64,000 nucleotides of DNA from Methanocorpusculum sp. (GCA_017387505.1 JAFOFB010000006.1:1-64000); one strand, 5' to 3'; numbered from the stretch's first letter, positions 46,080 through 54,944 are shown. Notes: generated by a model from the letters alone, not told the origin. Made by a program: numbers and translations.

Positions 46080-46961
46080 TCACTTAGGAATCACAACTGG
46101 CAAATCGTTATGGAAGATAACATCCACCTCGATTCCGTAAACATCTGAAATAAGCTTTGGTGTAACACCCCACTTATCGCATGCCGCATAGATTTTACCG
46201 CCCTTCATAAACACAAACCTGTCCGCGAACCGAAGAGCCAGATTCAAATCATGCATCGTCATAATTGTTGCACAGTTATGCTGGTCAACAACATGTCTTA
46301 TCAGATGTAAAATCTCCATCTGGCGCGACAGGTCAAGAGCAGATGTCGGCTCATCGAGCAGAAGAACTGACGGCTCCTGCACAATAGCACGGCAGACACA
46401 GACTCTCTGCAGTTCTCCGCCGGAGATTTCATCAATGTAGCGAAGCTGCATCGAAGACAGACCAAACTTGGCAAGGGCATCCTCGACCATTGCATAATCA
46501 TCTTTAGTCAGTTTCCAGGTGATGTGCGGTTTTCTGCCAAGCAGGACCGAATCGAAAACGGTCATGCGGGCAGCTTCACTTTTCTGGGCAACATAGCCGA
46601 CATTTTTTGCGATATCGTTTGCCGACATCTTCGAAAGATCTGCATTGTCAACCAGAATTACTCCTTTCTGCGGACGGAGAATCATATTCATACAGCGAAG
46701 AAGTGTGGACTTTCCAACACCATTCGGTCCTAAGATTGCCAGAATTTCTCCGCGGGAAACACCAACCTCGATATCCTCCAGAACCGAGTGCGATTTGTAG
46801 CCAAAGGCAACACCATCCACTTTGAGAATTGCTTCTCCCGGACAGTCGCTGTGGTGCTCGTGGTTTTCTTCGTGCGAATGCGGATGGGAGTGAGTAATGC
46901 CATCTCCGTGCATGTGCTCATGGTCATGCATATGTCCGTGGTGTGAGTGATCGCCTGTCAC
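46080..46961 (-). CDS. FecE-type ABC transporter ATPase with His-rich N-terminus
   Basis: A 293-residue ATPase of the iron-complex/B12-type importer family. The Walker A is GPNGVGKST (about 78-86), signature SGGELQRV, Walker B VLLLDEP, then D-loop and H-loop MTMHDLNLALRF. Uniquely, the first 40 residues hold 15 histidines (HSHHGHMHDHEHMHGD and more) plus Asp and Glu, a typical metal-binding tail seen in nickel, cobalt or zinc handling proteins. It overlaps the permease gene by 4 nt. The His-rich tail argues for a transition-metal rather than a plain siderophore substrate. Confidence 0.9.
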   Translation of the reverse strand: MTGDHSHHGHMHDHEHMHGDGITHSHPHSHEENHEHHSDCPGEAILKVDGVAFGYKSHSVLEDIEVGVSRGEILAILGPNGVGKSTLLRCMNMILRPQKGVILVDNADLSKMSANDIAKNVGYVAQKSEAARMTVFDSVLLGRKPHITWKLTKDDYAMVEDALAKFGLSSMQLRYIDEISGGELQRVCVCRAIVQEPSVLLLDEPTSALDLSRQMEILHLIRHVVDQHNCATIMTMHDLNLALRFADRFVFMKGGKIYAACDKWGVTPKLISDVYGIEVDVIFHNDLPVVIPK

Positions 46962-48019
46962 ATTCTCCTCCCCTTAATAATTAAGTAAATGAATACCGGC
47001 GCTCCAAGGAAGGATGTCAGAACGGCAACCGGAAGAACCTGCGGTGCGATGATAGTGCGGGCAACGGTGTCTGCTGCCAGAAGCAGAAGAGCTCCGCAGA
47101 TAATACTTGCCGGAATTAAGAAGCGATGATCATCGCCGACAATTCTGCGCATCATATGCGGACAGACTAAGCCAACAAAGCCGATGATGCCGAGGAAGGC
47201 GACAACAATCGCACTGATAAGCGATGCAGCAATCATGCCAAGCAGACGGGTACGGCTGACGTTGACGCCAAGCCCTTTTGCCGTCTCTTCGCCTGCATCT
47301 ATTGCATTGAAGTCCCAGCGTTTGAAGAAGAGGTACAGCGAACATACCGCAACAACTGCTGTGATTAATCCAAGCTCGCTCCAGCTTGCTCTTGATACAT
47401 CACCGAACTGCCAGAAGACAATCGATGCTAACCGAGTGTCATCGACAAAGTACTGAATCGCCATCAGTCCCGCGGAGAACAGAGAACTGATTGCAACACC
47501 GGCTAAGACCATCGTCTCCGGGGTTGCTCCGCGGATTTTTGCAATGGTGAGGATGATGGCAGTCGTTGCAAGCGAGAAGACGAATGCGCTGACGGTTGTC
47601 AGGTAGGGGTTGTTGACAACAACGGCATCAGCAATACTGCTGCCGGTAGTTCCTGCTCCGAAAATCAGGATACCAACTGCGGCACCGAATGCGGCGGCAT
47701 TGGAAAGACCAAGCGTAAAGGGAGATGCCAGCGGGTTGTGGAGAACCGACTGCATGGCAACACCGGCAATTGCAAGGCCTGCACCGGCAACAACTGCCGT
47801 TAATGCCTGCGGGATTCTGATGTTCCAGAGAGCACGGTCAAATAACTCGGTGCCGCCTGGACCATGAAAAATGGTTGCAATCACATCCGGGATGGGGATG
47901 CGGATTGCACCAACCGAGATAGTGATTAAGAACAGCACCACGCAGAGGATGATGCCGACAATGATAACACCGGCTTTTTTCCCGACATAGGATTTGTAGT
48001 CTGCTGCGTTGTCCTTCAT
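46958..48019 (-). CDS. FecCD/BtuC-type ABC transporter permease
   Basis: A 353-residue permease with about ten helices of the FecCD family. ALTAVVAGAGLAIAGVAMQS, LASPFTLGLSNAAAFGAAVG and GIIGFVGLVCPHMMRRIVGD (the ATPase-coupling loop) are intact. It forms a homodimer with the ATPase dimer to import iron, cobalamin, molybdate or other metal complexes. It lies 26 nt downstream of trmO and overlaps the ATPase gene. Confidence 0.92.
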   Translation of the reverse strand: MKDNAADYKSYVGKKAGVIIVGIILCVVLFLITISVGAIRIPIPDVIATIFHGPGGTELFDRALWNIRIPQALTAVVAGAGLAIAGVAMQSVLHNPLASPFTLGLSNAAAFGAAVGILIFGAGTTGSSIADAVVVNNPYLTTVSAFVFSLATTAIILTIAKIRGATPETMVLAGVAISSLFSAGLMAIQYFVDDTRLASIVFWQFGDVSRASWSELGLITAVVAVCSLYLFFKRWDFNAIDAGEETAKGLGVNVSRTRLLGMIAASLISAIVVAFLGIIGFVGLVCPHMMRRIVGDDHRFLIPASIICGALLLLAADTVARTIIAPQVLPVAVLTSFLGAPVFIYLIIKGRRM

Positions 48020-48045
48020 CTTTCTGATATATAGGTGTTCATAGT

Positions 48046-48456
48046 TTATTTCTTCGGCGAATCGAACTCTGCACTGTACGGTTTGATGTCCAAGACCGGT
48101 GTTCCATCAAGTGCTTCAAGTCCGGAAACGATTATGCGGTTCTCTTTGATTTCCTCAATTTTTACGAGCGTGAGTGCAATGGGATTTGGTCTGTTTGGAG
48201 AGCGGTTGGCAAAGACTCCTTTTATCGGCAATGTGTCATCGCGCCGTGACTGCAGAACTGTTCTGTCTGAGCGGTCAAACCAGCAGAATACAAAGATGTC
48301 TGCCCCTGCTTCAAGACCGAGCATTGCCGGAAGATAGGCATCTTCCAGCGTGATGGTGCTTATCTCTTCGGTCAGTCTTCCCTGACGCGGCGCATCCCCT
48401 CTCTCTTTGAAGGGAGAGGAGACGAAGCCGATTGGAGTACAGTTTATCTCAGGCAT
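48046..48456 (-). CDS. trmO: tRNA (N6-threonylcarbamoyladenosine37-N6)-methyltransferase TrmO
   Basis: A 136-residue TsaA/TrmO protein that uses S-adenosylmethionine to methylate t6A37 in tRNAs. Typical blocks are TPIGFVSSPFKERGDAPRQG, IFVFCWFDRS and GVFANRSPNRPNPIALTLVK. The start ATG 48456 overlaps the stop of the upstream binding-protein gene by 8 nt. It sits inside a metal-transport operon, an odd context for a tRNA enzyme. A decayed copy of its 5' end lies at 49755-49838. Confidence 0.88.
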   Translation of the reverse strand: MPEINCTPIGFVSSPFKERGDAPRQGRLTEEISTITLEDAYLPAMLGLEAGADIFVFCWFDRSDRTVLQSRRDDTLPIKGVFANRSPNRPNPIALTLVKIEEIKENRIIVSGLEALDGTPVLDIKPYSAEFDSPKK

Positions 48457-49593
48457 TGATGAGCACCTTCTGGTACGATAAATCATTTACATGCTCTTTT
48501 AACTGGTTAAAGACAGGTTTGCCAACTACGTTTGTGTAGATTTCATCCGCTTTCTTTACCGGATCAATGTCAGCGAACTGCTCAGGATAGAGAATCTTTC
48601 CAATGTAGTAAGCATTTGCGAGAGCAGTTTCATGGTTTGCGTTCATTGCTGTATCCGGATTAAGCGTATAAATCCGGTTTTCCATAACCGCATCCAGATA
48701 TTTGAGTGACGGATCAGTTTTCATCTCTTCAATTGCTCCGCCTTCTGCGGCAGTAAGTGTTGCGAGATCAACAAAGATGATGTCAGGATTCCATTCAAGG
48801 AGTTTCTCCTTGGTAATCTTTGCATATCCGGTATTTCCGGTACTATCAACCTCAGATGAAACAATATTGTTTGCGGAGAGGACTTTGAACGGATAGAAGG
48901 AAGGATTTGTTGCATCTATTCCATGGGATCCCTGGAATGCCACGCCAGCAACATAGACTGACGGCTTTTCTCCGCTGTAAGCAGCTGCACGCTGTTTCAG
49001 GTCGGCATCAAGTGCGTCAAAGTATGCAATAAGTTCCTCAGCACGTTTTTCTTCTCCAAAGATTTCAGCAATCATGTTCAGACTTGCCTGAATCTTTTCA
49101 CTGTCGGTTGCGTAGTTTCCTGTGTAGAACATTACAACCGGGATGCCGGTTTTGTCCTGCACTTCATCTGCTTGTTCAACACTGGTACTTGAAGCTCCAC
49201 CCATGAAAAGGATATCAGCACCAGAGGCAAGAAGCCGTTCATTGTCAACAACAGCTTTTGCAGGACCTACTGCTTCCTTTCCGAGGATTTCCGGATGGGA
49301 GAGAATATATGGACGTAAATCATTCGAGGATTTGTAGGATTTGCTGTCCAGGAAATCCACAGCTACGAAACGTTCGGTGTCGATACCAAGGTATACGAAG
49401 TACCGCATCGAGCCGGAGCCGACAGCAGCCACCTTTTCCGGATTATACGGAACAGTTACTTCACGACCAAAAGCATCAGTTATGGTGATTGTTTCATCCG
49501 TGTTCTGCGGAGAGTCAGTAGTAACACATCCGGCCGAAGCCAGAATCGCACAAAGAACAAAGGCGATTACCAGAATGGAGGATACTTTGCCAT
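48449..49593 (-). pseudogene. ABC substrate-binding lipoprotein, frameshifted at codon 2 (inner copy)
   Basis: The mature domain (VAAVGSGSMRYFVYLGID ... SYQKVLINA) is intact and closely similar to the outer copy. Its lipoprotein signal (GKVSSILVIAFVLCAILASA then GCVTT) is present in frame with it, but the ATG at 49593 is one base out (ATGGCAAAGTATCC reads MAKYPPFW then stop). In the signal-peptide frame the first upstream codons are TAA TAC TAT GGC, so no start exists until a GTG at 49432, behind the signal. One lost base just after the ATG explains it. If real, no exported protein is made. Confidence 0.8.
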
Positions 49594-49599
49594 AGTATT

Positions 49600-49616
49600 A
49601 CGAAATTATATTTCGT
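49600..49616. promoter_or_regulatory. Operator-like palindrome before the inner binding-protein copy
   Basis: ACGAAAT-TAT-ATTTCGT, a perfect 7-bp inverted repeat, lies 7 nt upstream of the ATG and between it and a TATA-like TATAATATGAAA (49622-49633), where a repressor would block initiation. TTCGTAATACT directly before the ATG is shared exactly with the outer copy at 50974. Confidence 0.5.
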
Positions 49617-49754
49617 GATATTTCATATTATACTTGTCGCAATGATGTTACGAAAACACCACGAATTAAACCATGGTATGAACATTAAAAATAGTTAGAA
49701 GAAATCCGGAGAATTCCGGACTTCTGGTTCATTTGGAGAGAGGGAGGCTATTCC

Positions 49755-49838
49755 CATCAGCCTGCTCCGGGAGGGAACCTCTCTCTTTTTGAAAGGAGGG
49801 GAGACGAATCCGGTTGGAGTAGACTGAATTTCAGAGAC
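49755..49838 (-). pseudogene. Relic of the trmO 5' end
   Basis: Right after the outer binding-protein stop, the minus strand reads SEIQSTPTGFVSPPFKKRE, matching SEINCTPIGFVSSPFKERG-like TrmO residues 2-20 (MPEINCTPIGFVSSPFKERG). Similarity then fades through a frameshift. There is no intact start codon. It marks a duplication that included the binding-protein/trmO junction. Confidence 0.75.
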
Positions 49839-49840
49839 AA

Positions 49841-50974
49841 TTAGAGAGAAAGTTTCTGATAGGAGAGACCACCCATATTTTCTTTCAGCTGTTCATAGAC
49901 CGGAGCTCCGTCGACAAACGTGTAAATTTCGTCTGCTTTCTTTGCCGGATCGATATCAGAGAACTGTTCCGGATAGAGGATAGTTCCAATGTAGTAGGCA
50001 TTTGCCATACTGGTTTCATGATTTGTACCCATGGAAGTGTGCGGGTTTACTGCAAACACCTTTCCGGATTTGACTGCAGAAAGTCCCTTATATGCCGGGT
50101 CATTCTGGAGTTCATAAATACCGCCTCCGCCTGCGGCTTCCATTGTGTTGAGGTCAACAAAGATAATCTCCGGATCCCACTCTAAGAGTTTCTCCTTGGA
50201 AATCTGTGCATATCCTGTCTGGGAAACTGAGGTGACCTCGGCTGCGGCATTCTTGATGTTCAGAACCGCAAACGGATAGTAGGTTGGATCAGTTCCGTCA
50301 AGTCCATGCACTCCATTGTACGAGACGCCGCCGACATAGACTGTTTCCTCTGCGGAAAGTCCGGCAACTCTCTTCTTCAGGTCAGCCTCGACTGCATCGA
50401 AGTAGGCAATCAGGTCTTTTGCCCGCTGCTCCTTATTCAGAATCTCTCCCAGCATCAGAAGAGTGTCCTGAATCTTTTCGCTGTCTGTCACATAGTTTCC
50501 GGTGTAGAACATCACCACCGGGATGCCGGTTTTTTCCTGAATCTCGTTTGCAACCTCGGTGTTCGAGCTGGAAGCTCCCCCCATAAAGAGAATCTCTGCG
50601 CCGGACATGAGGAGTTTTTCATTGTCCACAACGCCTTTTGCCGCACCTACCTCCGGAATTTCGAGAATCTCAGGGTTGGCAAGGGCATACGGCCTGACGT
50701 TGACGGTCTGGATGTTGAGTTTACTGTCCTGATAGTCAACCGCGCAGACATCATCTAAGTCAATTCCGAGATAGACAAAGTATCGCATCGAGCCGGAGCC
50801 GACAACAGCGATTTTTTCCGGGTTTTCGGGGATGGTTACATCGCGACCGAAGGCGTCGGTGATGGTCACCATTCCCTCGCTGTCTCCGGGAGAGTCGGTT
50901 GTTACACAGCCTGCCGAGATGAGTACGGCAAATACGGCAAGCAGTGCGGTAAAAAGGAGGATCTGCTTTCTCAT
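49841..50974 (-). CDS. ABC transporter substrate-binding lipoprotein (outer, intact copy)
   Basis: A 377-residue FecB/BtuF-type binding protein. The signal peptide ends in lipobox ISAGC. Mature protein: VTITDAFGRDVTIPENPEKI, then GSGSMRYFVYLGIDLDDVCA, then AEILFMGGASSSNTEV, then TGIPVVMFYTGNYVTDSEKI. The tail is SYQKLSL. The cognate permease and ATPase are downstream past the broken second copy. The substrate is unknown; iron complexes, cobalamin precursors or molybdate/tungstate are possible for this fold. It is divergent from fmdE, with 119 bp between. Confidence 0.88.
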   Translation of the reverse strand: MRKQILLFTALLAVFAVLISAGCVTTDSPGDSEGMVTITDAFGRDVTIPENPEKIAVVGSGSMRYFVYLGIDLDDVCAVDYQDSKLNIQTVNVRPYALANPEILEIPEVGAAKGVVDNEKLLMSGAEILFMGGASSSNTEVANEIQEKTGIPVVMFYTGNYVTDSEKIQDTLLMLGEILNKEQRAKDLIAYFDAVEADLKKRVAGLSAEETVYVGGVSYNGVHGLDGTDPTYYPFAVLNIKNAAAEVTSVSQTGYAQISKEKLLEWDPEIIFVDLNTMEAAGGGGIYELQNDPAYKGLSAVKSGKVFAVNPHTSMGTNHETSMANAYYIGTILYPEQFSDIDPAKKADEIYTFVDGAPVYEQLKENMGGLSYQKLSL

Positions 50975-51063
50975 AGTATTACGAACTGTAAATTGATGTT
51001 ATCGATTATTAATGATTTCGCAAACGTATGTTTGAAACCATTACAAACTTCAGAATCGTATGA

Positions 51064-51077
51064 TTTATCTATATATG
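51064..51077 (+). promoter_or_regulatory. TATA-like box for fmdE
   Basis: TTTATCTATATATG is 17-30 nt before the fmdE ATG (51094), fitting a leaderless mRNA. Confidence 0.55.
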
Positions 51078-51093
51078 AGTACTATTATTTGCT

Positions 51094-51678
51094 ATGAAAT
51101 CATTTGCAGATGCAGTAGCATTTCACGGACACTCCTGCGGTGGACTTGCAATTGGATGGAAGGTTGCAGAATATGTAACAGAACTTCTCGGACTTTCGTT
51201 TTCCGAGGATGAAGAGCTGGTATGTATTGCAGAGACTGATTCCTGTACAGTAGATGCAATCCAGGTGTCTCTTGGATGCACTGCCGGCAAAGGAAATCTG
51301 TTTGTAAACAAGTGGGGAAAGACCGCATTCTCCTTCTATAACAGAAAGACAGGCAAGTCTGTAAGACTTGTTGCAATTCCTGATGCTGTGCCAAAGCCGG
51401 AGGGTATGGATGAGCTTCGCGGAGTTGTTTTCTCAGGAAAGGCAACAGAAGAGGAGCATGCAAGATATGATGAGCTTTCAGACATTCATGTGGCAAATAT
51501 TCTTGCAGCCGATGCAGAGAAGCTCTTTGAGGTAAAAGAGACAGTAGAACTTCTTCCGATGAAGGCCAGAATGTATGGAAATGTTATCTGTTCTGTATGC
51601 GGAGAGCAGACGGCAGATGGTCTTTGTGCGGAAATCGACGGAAAGCTTGTCTGTATTCCGTGCATGAGAGGATTATAA
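51094..51678 (+). CDS. fmdE: FmdE family protein
   Basis: A 194-residue protein of the FmdE family, named for co-purification or linkage with molybdenum formylmethanofuran dehydrogenase, the first enzyme of CO2 methanogenesis. The N-terminal VAFHGHSCGGLAIGWKVAEY carries the conserved His/Cys pair, and ETDSCTVDAIQVSLGCTAGK two more cysteines. A C-terminal zinc ribbon CSVCGEQTADG ... CIPCMRG follows. FmdE-like proteins are often found next to molybdate or iron-complex ABC transporters, as here (divergent, 119 bp), and may bind or deliver a metal. The molecular role is unproven. Confidence 0.85.
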   Translation: MKSFADAVAFHGHSCGGLAIGWKVAEYVTELLGLSFSEDEELVCIAETDSCTVDAIQVSLGCTAGKGNLFVNKWGKTAFSFYNRKTGKSVRLVAIPDAVPKPEGMDELRGVVFSGKATEEEHARYDELSDIHVANILAADAEKLFEVKETVELLPMKARMYGNVICSVCGEQTADGLCAEIDGKLVCIPCMRGL

Positions 51679-51815
51679 TATAGATTTTTTTACATTCTAT
51701 TTTTTCCATATATTTTGGAAGTATCCTATCTACAGTTGCTATTACTCGGGAAACACGAATAAGGCCGGAAGAAAATAGCTGTTTTGAAAAAAAAGTGTTA
51801 GGGTGTTGTCTGTTG

Positions 51816-51917
51816 TTATGAACAGGCATCACATGTCTTTCCTTCTTGGTGGTAGTGAACAGTTACGCCATCATATGTCTTAAGACCTTTAACATCAAGC
51901 TGGTCGCCGACAAAAAA
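51816..51917 (-). pseudogene. Coding-like C-terminal relic with a CDAC motif
   Basis: Downstream of the Yip1-like gene on the minus strand, an open stretch reads FVGDQLDVKGLKTYDGVT then VHYHQEGKTCDACS and a stop at 51816-51818. It has no start codon of its own, and a TAA closes the preceding gene. It looks like the end of a lost protein with a CxxC. The family is not recognised. Confidence 0.35.
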
Positions 51918-51931
51918 ACCAACTAAAAAAG

Positions 51932-52501
51932 TTATAATGCCAGAATAGCTCCGGCTGAACTAATAACAGTAAACAAAGCCATAACAATTACAGGCACAGC
52001 AACAGACATCCGAAGCTTCTTTTCCGGAATACTGCAGACAGAAGCAAATCCGAAGTACCAAACAGGAACCGACCAGAGAAGGAAAACACCCTGAAGGACA
52101 AGAAGCAGAACCGCCGGAGCTGTTCCGATAAGGCTTACAAGACCTGTAAACACGCTCTGTAAAATCAGAATCGCAGATACATAACCGCAGACTGCAAGCA
52201 CCTGCTTATATGAACACTCTGCATATCCGATAAACTTCAGGCATGCAAAGAAAAATGCTGACACTGCAAACCAGACAACAACAGCAGATATAACAGAAGA
52301 CACTGCAGCAGTTCCGACGAGCATCCCGAAAATTCCTTCCGAAATTCCCGCGGCAGTTGAGATTATAATCGGTATTCCTGCAGCAGTTGAGATTAATGCA
52401 TAAACCAGAGTTAGAATAATTGGAATCCGAAGACCTGCTCTGTTCTCAAAGAAAGCCTTCTGGTCGAATAAAAGATTGTATGCTGACTTAAAAAAACTCA
52501 T
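51932..52501 (-). CDS. Yip1-like membrane protein
   Basis: A 189-residue polytopic protein with five or six helices and the N-terminal amphipathic start SFFKSAYNLLFDQKAFFENR typical of archaeal YIP1 (PF04893) proteins. A short internal repeat (ISTAAGIPIIISTAAGI, about residues 37-53) lies in the first luminal-type loop. The function in archaea is unknown. It is divergent from secF, with 101 bp between. Confidence 0.7.
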   Translation of the reverse strand: MSFFKSAYNLLFDQKAFFENRAGLRIPIILTLVYALISTAAGIPIIISTAAGISEGIFGMLVGTAAVSSVISAVVVWFAVSAFFFACLKFIGYAECSYKQVLAVCGYVSAILILQSVFTGLVSLIGTAPAVLLLVLQGVFLLWSVPVWYFGFASVCSIPEKKLRMSVAVPVIVMALFTVISSAGAILAL

Positions 52502-52563
52502 TCTTCCGTCTATATTGGACTGTATAATATTAAAGATTCATTATGAAAACCAGTCCTCTTGAA

Positions 52564-52575
52564 TTTATATTTATC
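52564..52575 (+). promoter_or_regulatory. TATA-like box for secF-secD
   Basis: TTTATATTTATC, 28-39 nt before the secF ATG at 52603. Confidence 0.5.
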
Positions 52576-52602
52576 CTATGAACATCAATACTATACCTGC
52601 GT

Positions 52603-53457
52603 ATGAAGAAATTCAAATACGACATTAACAAATACAACCCGAAAAAGATGATGGCAGTACCAGCATCTCTTTTCGCAGTTGCAGCAGTTATTGTCATAAT
52701 CACATTCATCATGACCGGCCTGCCGGTTACTCCGGGAATAGACTTTGCCGGAGGAACCGCTGTCACAATATACACCGATGACTCAAAGGAGGAACTTGAA
52801 GCCTACTTTGAAGGCTACGACCTCAAATCAATCGACGAAGGAATATCCGGCGGATATTATCTCAAGTTTGGACCAATGTCGAACGAAGAGATGATGGCAT
52901 TCAACGACTACATCTTAGAAGGATATCCTGATGCCGGAATCGACCAGATAGGCGCAAACTTTGGAGCAACCCTTCAGGCACAGGCATTCTTAGCACTCTT
53001 ACTCGCATTCCTTGGAACGGCTGTTGTTGTCTTTATTGCCTTTAGAAAAATCCTTCCGGCATTAACAGTCGTCTTTGCAGGAGTTGCAGACATCACAATC
53101 ACTGCTGCCTGCATGAACATCTTTGGAATCGAACTCTCATTAGCAACGACCGCCGCTCTTCTGATGCTTATCGGATACTCTGTTGACAGCAACATCCTGC
53201 TTACAACAAAAGTCCTCAAACGTCAGGGCAACCTCGAAGAAAAAATGGAAGGAGCATTCCACACAGGATTTATCATGACGTCAACCACTTTCTGTGCAAT
53301 CCTTGCGATGTTTATCGTATCATTAATCGGAAATGTGCCGACCTTATACACAATCTCTGCGGTTCTCTTAATCGGACTTATCTGTGATTTAATCTTCACA
53401 TGGGGATTCAACGCAGGAATGCTTAAGCTCTATATATCAAAGGGGGTTAGAAGATGA
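52603..53457 (+). CDS. secF: Protein translocase subunit SecF
   Basis: A 284-residue SecF with six helices. The N-terminal segment has TPGIDFAGGTAVTIYTDDSK (family D1 motif) in the large extracytoplasmic loop, and LLMLIGYSVDSNILLTTKVL is the conserved helix-4/5 region with a proton-coupling Asp. SecDF assists export through SecYE. The stop overlaps secD by 4 nt. In archaea the order secF-secD, as here, is usual. Confidence 0.92.
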   Translation: MKKFKYDINKYNPKKMMAVPASLFAVAAVIVIITFIMTGLPVTPGIDFAGGTAVTIYTDDSKEELEAYFEGYDLKSIDEGISGGYYLKFGPMSNEEMMAFNDYILEGYPDAGIDQIGANFGATLQAQAFLALLLAFLGTAVVVFIAFRKILPALTVVFAGVADITITAACMNIFGIELSLATTAALLMLIGYSVDSNILLTTKVLKRQGNLEEKMEGAFHTGFIMTSTTFCAILAMFIVSLIGNVPTLYTISAVLLIGLICDLIFTWGFNAGMLKLYISKGVRR

Positions 53458-54944
53458 AAAAACAGCCTGTACAAAAGCGTGAAAAGAAAGAGTATCACGG
53501 AGTTGCAGCTCTCATCCGCGACCCGCAGGTAATTATCGCCGCAATTCTTATCATTGCAGCATTAGTTGCTATCTTCGCACCCGTTGGAGACCGCGAAGGA
53601 ATTACAAATCTGCAGTTCGGTCTCGACCTCGAAGGAGGTTCTTGGATTCAGCTTGAGTTCCAGGCGGATGTTGTAACAGTACAGACGCCGGTCGATATCA
53701 ATGCTGTTGCAAAGTCTATGTCAAATACTCTTGACTGCACTGTAATCCCGATAGATTTAGGAAAGGTTGAGATTGACAAGAAATTCACCGAAGCCGAACT
53801 GAAATCTGCGGTCGAAAAAGCAGGTGCAGTCTTTATCGGAAGCGAGCCTGGTGTTGGAGAAGACACAGCAGATTCTGTAAAGCGTATCTTAGAGTCTAAG
53901 GTCAACAGTCTTGGAACCAGCGATGTTAAGGTGAACGTCCTGACCAACTTAAACGGCGTTGCTCAGTATGTCCGTGTTGAACTTGCAGGCGTTGATATGC
54001 AGGAAGCTCAGGAGATTGTCGGAAAGCAGGGCCTTTTCGAGATTAGAGTGCAGAGCGTTGGAGATTCAACAGAGCACGTTCTCTATGGTGATTCTGTTGT
54101 TTCTGTTCAGACTCCGATGATGGATCCGGCAACAGGTGTATGGGGTGTAGGTTTTACCCTCGATGATGCAGGGGCTTTAGCTCTTCAGAAGGCATGTATT
54201 GAAACCGGAGCTACAAAGAATCCGGCATCTCATCCAATCAACATGTATCTGGATTCCGAGATGGTTTACAGTGCTCCGCTTTCCTACGAGCTTGCTTTAT
54301 CAATCTCAAAGCATCCGGTAAACCAGCTTTCTGCATCGACTGGTGTTGGCGATGAAGGAAAGAAGCAGGCTCAGGAGCTCGAAGTGCACTTAAGAGCAGG
54401 TGCTTTGCCGGTTGAAGTCGAGATTGCCGGTTCTGGTTCGACTTCTGCGGCTCTTGGTGATTACTTTAAGATTATTTGTGTAATCGCAGGTATTGCGGCT
54501 CTCGCGGCTGTTGCTCTGACAGTGTATCTGAGATACCGTGTTGCGGCTATCGTTCTTCCGATGGTTCTGATTAATGTCGCAGAGGTTGTGATTCTCTTAG
54601 GTATTGCAGTCTTTATTCAGCAGCTCGATTTAGCGGCAATTGCGGCATTAATTGCGGTGTTGGGTACAGGTATTGACCAGCTTGTGATTATCACAGATGA
54701 GGTTATGCATGAGGGAAGAGTGCCTTCTAAGGTTCTTTATCTGAAGCGCTTAAAGCGTGCTCTGCTGATTATTATGACCTCTGCGGCAACGGTAATCATT
54801 GCGATGTTCCCGTTAATCATCATGGATTTATCCACTCTGAAAGGCTTTGCAATCATCAATATCCTTGGTATCTTAATCGGCGTTCTCATCACAAGACCTG
54901 CATACGGCAGAATTGTGATGGAGATTCTGTCGAAGAAGAACTAA
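53454..54944 (+). CDS. secD: Protein translocase subunit SecD
   Basis: A 496-residue SecD. One N-terminal helix (about 25-45) is followed by LQFGLDLEGGSWIQLEFQAD (D1 motif), then a large extracytoplasmic P1 domain (about 60-330). Five C-terminal helices include LIAVLGTGIDQLVIITDEVM with the coupling Asp. It partners SecF. Its last codon abuts a palindromic spacer before ileS. Confidence 0.92.
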   Translation: MKKQPVQKREKKEYHGVAALIRDPQVIIAAILIIAALVAIFAPVGDREGITNLQFGLDLEGGSWIQLEFQADVVTVQTPVDINAVAKSMSNTLDCTVIPIDLGKVEIDKKFTEAELKSAVEKAGAVFIGSEPGVGEDTADSVKRILESKVNSLGTSDVKVNVLTNLNGVAQYVRVELAGVDMQEAQEIVGKQGLFEIRVQSVGDSTEHVLYGDSVVSVQTPMMDPATGVWGVGFTLDDAGALALQKACIETGATKNPASHPINMYLDSEMVYSAPLSYELALSISKHPVNQLSASTGVGDEGKKQAQELEVHLRAGALPVEVEIAGSGSTSAALGDYFKIICVIAGIAALAAVALTVYLRYRVAAIVLPMVLINVAEVVILLGIAVFIQQLDLAAIAALIAVLGTGIDQLVIITDEVMHEGRVPSKVLYLKRLKRALLIIMTSAATVIIAMFPLIIMDLSTLKGFAIINILGILIGVLITRPAYGRIVMEILSKKN

